DNA from: Sphingomonadales bacterium UBA658
GTDB lineage: Bacteria > Pseudomonadota > Alphaproteobacteria > Sphingomonadales > Sphingomonadaceae
Assembly (NCBI GenBank): GCA_002299195.1
Contig: DBOA01000182.1
Span: forward strand, 1 to 17,872
Direction of reading: 5' to 3'
DNA length: 17,872 nucleotides
Positions 15,444 through 17,872 of this stretch are shown in pieces (the first letter of the stretch is position 1; every line of letters begins with the position of its first letter). A model generated the notes under the pieces. It did no database searches and was not told the origin of the DNA. It worked only from the letters and a program-made list of their open reading frames with translations. A program made the translations under genes and the position numbers.

Positions 15444-15518
15444 TGGTGCTGCTGGGGAGGATTGAACTCCCGACCTCGTCATTACCAATGACGCGCTCTA
15501 CCACTGAGCTACAGCAGC
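15444..15518 (-). tRNA. tRNA-Thr (anticodon GGT), CCA encoded
   Basis: The minus strand folds as a canonical 75-base tRNA: acceptor GCTGCTG/CAGCAGC, TA, D arm GCTC-AGTGGTA-GAGC, anticodon arm CGTCA-TTGGTAA-TGACG with anticodon GGT, variable loop AGGTC, T arm GGGAG-TTCAATC-CTCCC, discriminator A and an encoded CCA (plus strand TGG at 15444-15446). GGT reads ACC and ACU threonine codons. Its 3' end faces the recombinase remnant, the usual side for integration of mobile elements. Confidence 0.97.
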
Positions 15519-15616
15519 ATACACCGAAGGTGCGGCCCTATGCGAAGGGACGGGGCTGTTGTCAAGCGGCTTGCGCCTTTGTGGGCGATTTGGCATCGGG
15601 TGCGCGAGCAGGCAGA

Positions 15617-15760
15617 ATGGATCGGAGAACGCAATTGGCAAAAGACGCGCAAGACAAAGAGCGGATTAAGGCCGAACGGTTGCGTGAGGCCCTGCGTGCC
15701 AATCTCCGCCGCCGTAAAGCAAAGCCGCAAAGCCAAGAAGCGGATGCACCGAAGGAATAG
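15617..15760 (+). CDS. Small Lys/Arg-rich protein, likely conserved in sphingomonads
   Basis: From ATG 15617 the product has 47 residues: a charged helix rich in Lys, Arg, Glu and Ala, with RLREALRANLRRRKAKPQ as its core, then an acidic end EADAPKE. I recall many sphingomonad genomes with short proteins ending in RLAAALRANLRRRKAQ, so it probably is a real conserved gene, though I cannot check this. An alternative start, TTG 15635, gives 41 residues and has a better ribosome site (GGAG at 15624-15627, seven bases before it). The open frame extends far upstream to 15446, but that part is the antisense of the tRNA gene and is not coding. No domain, signal or membrane segment is seen; function unknown. 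Nucleic acid binding is possible given the charge. Confidence 0.6.
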   Translation: MDRRTQLAKDAQDKERIKAERLREALRANLRRRKAKPQSQEADAPKE

Positions 15761-15818
15761 TCGTCGGCCGGCAGGGAAGAGACGATAGCCGCGGTGAAAT
15801 ATCTGCGACGCATAATGA

Positions 15819-15847
15819 CAAAAAAAGACCTGCTGTGAAGCGGGTCT
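15819..15847 (-). terminator. Rho-independent terminator on the minus strand
   Basis: The minus strand reads AGACCCGCT, loop TCAC, AGCAGGTCT, then a run of seven T (plus-strand A at 15820-15826). The stem has nine positions with one internal C-A mismatch. There is no T-run on the other side, so it acts leftward. The only candidate gene it could end is the 39-residue ORF whose stop codon touches the stem. Confidence 0.65.
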
Positions 15848-15965
15848 AAAAGGAAAAGAACTCCAGTTTTACAACGATGGAGCCCTCGGGTCGCGCCACG
15901 GCCATGAAAAATTTTGGTAAAATCGGATTGGACAGAATCGTCACTACCCCATAAAAATCGGACAT
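15846..15965 (-). CDS. Short ORF of 39 residues with terminator at its stop, unknown function
   Basis: ATG 15965 opens a frame of 39 codons ending in TAG at 15848-15846. The product starts MSDFYGVVTILSNPILPKFF, then MAVARPEGSIVVKLEFFSF. It is hydrophobic and aromatic at both ends, with a charged middle (ARPEGS, K), no clear signal peptide, and not long enough for a domain. I do not recognise it. Support for it being expressed: a T-run terminator begins exactly at the stop codon on the same strand and has no other gene to serve, and the frame has sensible amino acid composition. Against it: no clear Shine-Dalgarno sequence before the ATG, so the transcript could instead be a small RNA of roughly 150-200 bases. 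It lies divergent from pyrD with 82 bases between the start codons. Confidence 0.5.
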   Translation of the reverse strand: MSDFYGVVTILSNPILPKFFMAVARPEGSIVVKLEFFSF

Positions 15966-16047
15966 TTGCGGCCAAAATCATCTTGGTACGCTTCATGAAC
16001 TTAATCCCGCCGTTGCACCTTGCACGCGACTCGTGAATAGCACCGCA

Positions 16048-17085
16048 ATGTTTTACCGACTTGCACGCCCGTTTTTGTTTCAGGCAGATGCCGAAACCGC
16101 CCACAACATGTCCCTTACGGCACTGAAAATGTTGCCGATCCCGTCTGTGGGAACGCAGGACGCTGCTTTAGAGCAACGCTTTGCCGGGCTGCACTTTGCA
16201 AATCCCGTTGGGCTTGCGCCGGGCTATGACAAAAACGCCGAAGTACCCGTTGAGATCATGCGCCTTGGCTTTGGGTTTACCGAGGTCGGCACGTTAACGC
16301 CGTTGCCGCAGGCGGGTAACCCAAAACCGCGCTTGTTCCGGTTGGTCGAGGACGCAGCGGTCATCAACCGCATGGGTTTCAACAACGAAGGACAGGCGGC
16401 GGCTATCGCGCGGCTGCAGAATATTCCGGACGCGGCATTGGCAGGGCCGCTGGGCATTAATATCGGCGCCAACAAGGACAGCGCTGACCGCATTGCCGAT
16501 TATGTCATCGGTGTGCGCAATATGGAGCCTCTGGCCGATTATTTGACGGTCAACATCAGCTCCCCCAATACGCCAGGGCTACGTGCGCTGCAGGACAAGG
16601 CGGCGCTGGATGACCTGTTGGCGCAGGTTATGGCTGCGCGGTCGCGGGCAACGCCGGTCTTCCTGAAAGTCGCGCCCGATTTGCAACCCGCCGACATTGA
16701 CGACATTGTCAGCGTGGCGATGGCGCGGGGTGTTGCAGCTTTGATCGTATCGAACACCACCATTTCGCGGCCTGACCTGCAATCGAAACATGCAGGCGAA
16801 ACGGGCGGCTTGTCGGGTGCGCCCTTGCGCGACCTTGCGCAGCAACGCCTCATTGATTTTCGCAAGGCGAGTGGGGGCAAGCTGGGCTTGATTGGCGTTG
16901 GTGGGATTGCATCTGCCGAAGATGCCTATGCGCGCATCCGTGCAGGCGCATCGTTGGTGCAGATTTACAGTGCGCTTGTGTATCATGGTCCCGGACTGGC
17001 GCTTAAAATCAACCGGCAGCTGCAGAGGCTTTTGCAGCGCGACGGGTTTGCCAATATCTCGGACGCCGTCGGGACTGACGCGTAA
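16048..17085 (+). CDS. pyrD: Quinone-dependent dihydroorotate dehydrogenase (class 2)
   Basis: The enzyme oxidises dihydroorotate to orotate in pyrimidine synthesis, passing electrons through FMN to membrane quinone. The 345-residue product has the class 2 N-terminal amphipathic region (MFYRLARPFLFQADAETAH), then GLAPGYDKNAE, FTEVGTLTPLPQAGNPKPR, INRMGFNNEG, NISSPNTPGLRALQ with the class 2 catalytic Ser, FLKVAPDL, SNTTISRP, GGLSGAPL and the FMN-phosphate segments GVGGIAS and LVQIYSALVYHGPG. GLAPG replaces the more usual GLAAG, a minor change. GTG 16033 would add five residues; ATG 16048 gives the standard start. There is no strong Shine-Dalgarno sequence. The next gene begins 44 bases downstream, so the two may be co-transcribed. 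Confidence 0.97.
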   Translation: MFYRLARPFLFQADAETAHNMSLTALKMLPIPSVGTQDAALEQRFAGLHFANPVGLAPGYDKNAEVPVEIMRLGFGFTEVGTLTPLPQAGNPKPRLFRLVEDAAVINRMGFNNEGQAAAIARLQNIPDAALAGPLGINIGANKDSADRIADYVIGVRNMEPLADYLTVNISSPNTPGLRALQDKAALDDLLAQVMAARSRATPVFLKVAPDLQPADIDDIVSVAMARGVAALIVSNTTISRPDLQSKHAGETGGLSGAPLRDLAQQRLIDFRKASGGKLGLIGVGGIASAEDAYARIRAGASLVQIYSALVYHGPGLALKINRQLQRLLQRDGFANISDAVGTDA

Positions 17086-17129
17086 ATCCGGACTTGGCAT
17101 TGCCGTGTGAAGCGGGCTAGGTATCGGGC

Positions 17130-17872
17130 ATGAAAAAATTGTCCTTCGCGATCAGCGCACTCGTCTTTGCCGCTCAACCGGTTGTTGCCGAAAATGTCGG
17201 TGTCGCATCATCGGCCGACCCCCGCGTTACCGAAGCGGGGATGGAAATGTTACGTCAGGGTGGTTCCGCTGCCGATGCGGCGATGGCCATGATGTTGGCG
17301 CTGACCGTCGTTGAACCGCAATCAAGCGGCATTGGTGGTGGCGGCTTCCTTTTGTATCAGGACAGCGCAAAGGGCGTGCTTTCAACCATCAACGGGCGCG
17401 AGACGGCGCCAGCCGCGGCGACACCCGATCGGTTTGTCGGACCAGACGGCAAAGCGCTGGGTTTCCTCGAGGCTTTTCAGGGCGGACGTTCCGTGGGCGT
17501 TCCCGGCAATATCCAGCTTATGGCGGAAACCCACCGCAAATGGGGCAAGCTGTCTTGGGCGACGATTTTCAAGCCCGCCATCCGCCTTGCCGACAAAGGG
17601 TTCATCGTCAACAAGACGCTTGAATCACGGCTGAAGGGCATTCAGCCGCTTTGGTCTAACTTTGACGCTGCGCGTGCGATTTATTGGCGGAACGGTGCGC
17701 CCGTGACCGCAGGGATGAAGCTTAACAATCCGCAACTTGCCGCGACGTTGAAGTTGCTGGCGAAAAAGGGACCCGATGCATTTTACACCGGCCCTATCGC
17801 CAACCAGATTGTAAGTGCGGTCACGACGAGCAAGCTTAGCCCCGGCGACATGACCATGACGGACCTTGCGCA
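17130..17872 (+). CDS. ggt: Gamma-glutamyltransferase, N-terminal half, cut by window edge
   Basis: ATG 17130 opens a frame of 247 codons that is still open at the right edge. A signal peptide is seen (MKKLSFAISALVFAAQPVVA), so the product is exported to the periplasm. The mature start has the family pattern VASSADPRVTEAGMEMLRQG, GSAADAAMAMMLALTVVEPQ, then SSGIGGGGFLLY and INGRETAPAAATPDRF. GRSVGVPGN and KPAIRLADKGF also fit the large subunit. GGT cleaves gamma-glutamyl bonds of glutathione and related peptides; the proenzyme cuts itself before a catalytic Thr, which lies beyond the window. The conserved Arg in NGRETAP, which binds the glutamyl carboxylate, is present. Confidence 0.94.
   Translation, partial: MKKLSFAISALVFAAQPVVAENVGVASSADPRVTEAGMEMLRQGGSAADAAMAMMLALTVVEPQSSGIGGGGFLLYQDSAKGVLSTINGRETAPAAATPDRFVGPDGKALGFLEAFQGGRSVGVPGNIQLMAETHRKWGKLSWATIFKPAIRLADKGFIVNKTLESRLKGIQPLWSNFDAARAIYWRNGAPVTAGMKLNNPQLAATLKLLAKKGPDAFYTGPIANQIVSAVTTSKLSPGDMTMTDLA

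Noticed and set aside
15446..15616. Upstream part of the plus-strand frame that continues into the small gene at 15617
   Set aside because: It is the antisense of the tRNA-Thr gene, a well-known source of false proteins.
15562..16104. 180-codon open frame on the minus strand
   Set aside because: It spans the antisense of the small plus-strand gene, a terminator and the pyrD start, and the residues look random.
1..17872. CRISPR arrays, intact insertion sequences, prophage genes or a complete defence system
   Set aside because: No regularly spaced repeats, transposase, phage structural genes or defence-type domain sets were seen.

Overview
The window looks like a chromosomal segment of an alphaproteobacterium, most likely a sphingomonad (Sphingopyxis/Sphingorhabdus-like). 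This is a judgement from recalled protein style (sphingomonad-type acyl-CoA synthetase, lgt followed by a MidA-type methyltransferase, PgeF, class 2 PyrD) and moderately high G+C; no search was run. Almost all of it is ordinary single-copy chromosomal coding sequence. The one disturbed stretch is about 13.9-15.5 kb.

Layout. 1-401 (-): start of an acyl-CoA synthetase, cut by the window edge. 477-2373 (+): lgt, overlapped by a MidA-family methyltransferase gene. 2389-5912 (-): a four-gene MCE/Mla-type lipid transport operon, transcribed as permease with fused STAS domain, ATPase, MCE-domain protein, then auxiliary lipoprotein. 5985-6683 (+): a HAD-IB phosphatase with a PgpC-like layout. 6719-8771 (-): pgeF overlapping a KgtP-like MFS transporter gene. 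8844-9668 (+): an SDR/epimerase-fold oxidoreductase. 9749-11700 (-): a threonine-aldolase-type PLP lyase overlapping a DMT/EamA exporter gene. 11777-13940 (-): a two-gene unit of a lipocalin-like hypothetical protein and an ecdysteroid-kinase-like phosphotransferase.

The region 13941-15518 carries a scar. A penicillin-acylase/AHL-acylase-like gene with an intact Shine-Dalgarno sequence and signal peptide runs up to the predicted Ntn serine. There it joins, in another frame, the C-terminal tail of a serine recombinase, followed by a terminator and a tRNA-Thr(GGT) gene on the other strand. This looks like the remains of an excised or decayed mobile element. Beyond it lie a short Lys/Arg-rich gene (15617-15760, +), a 39-residue ORF on the minus strand with a terminator directly at its stop codon (15846-15965), pyrD (16048-17085, +) and the first 247 codons of a gamma-glutamyltransferase gene (17130 to the edge).

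Functional themes. Several genes act on the cell envelope: lgt (lipoprotein lipidation), the MCE/Mla operon (phospholipid traffic), the PgpC-like phosphatase and pgeF (peptidoglycan editing). I found no CRISPR array, rRNA, intact transposase or complete defence system. The best candidates for something undescribed are the 39-residue ORF with its terminator upstream of pyrD, and the lipocalin-like/phosphotransferase pair.
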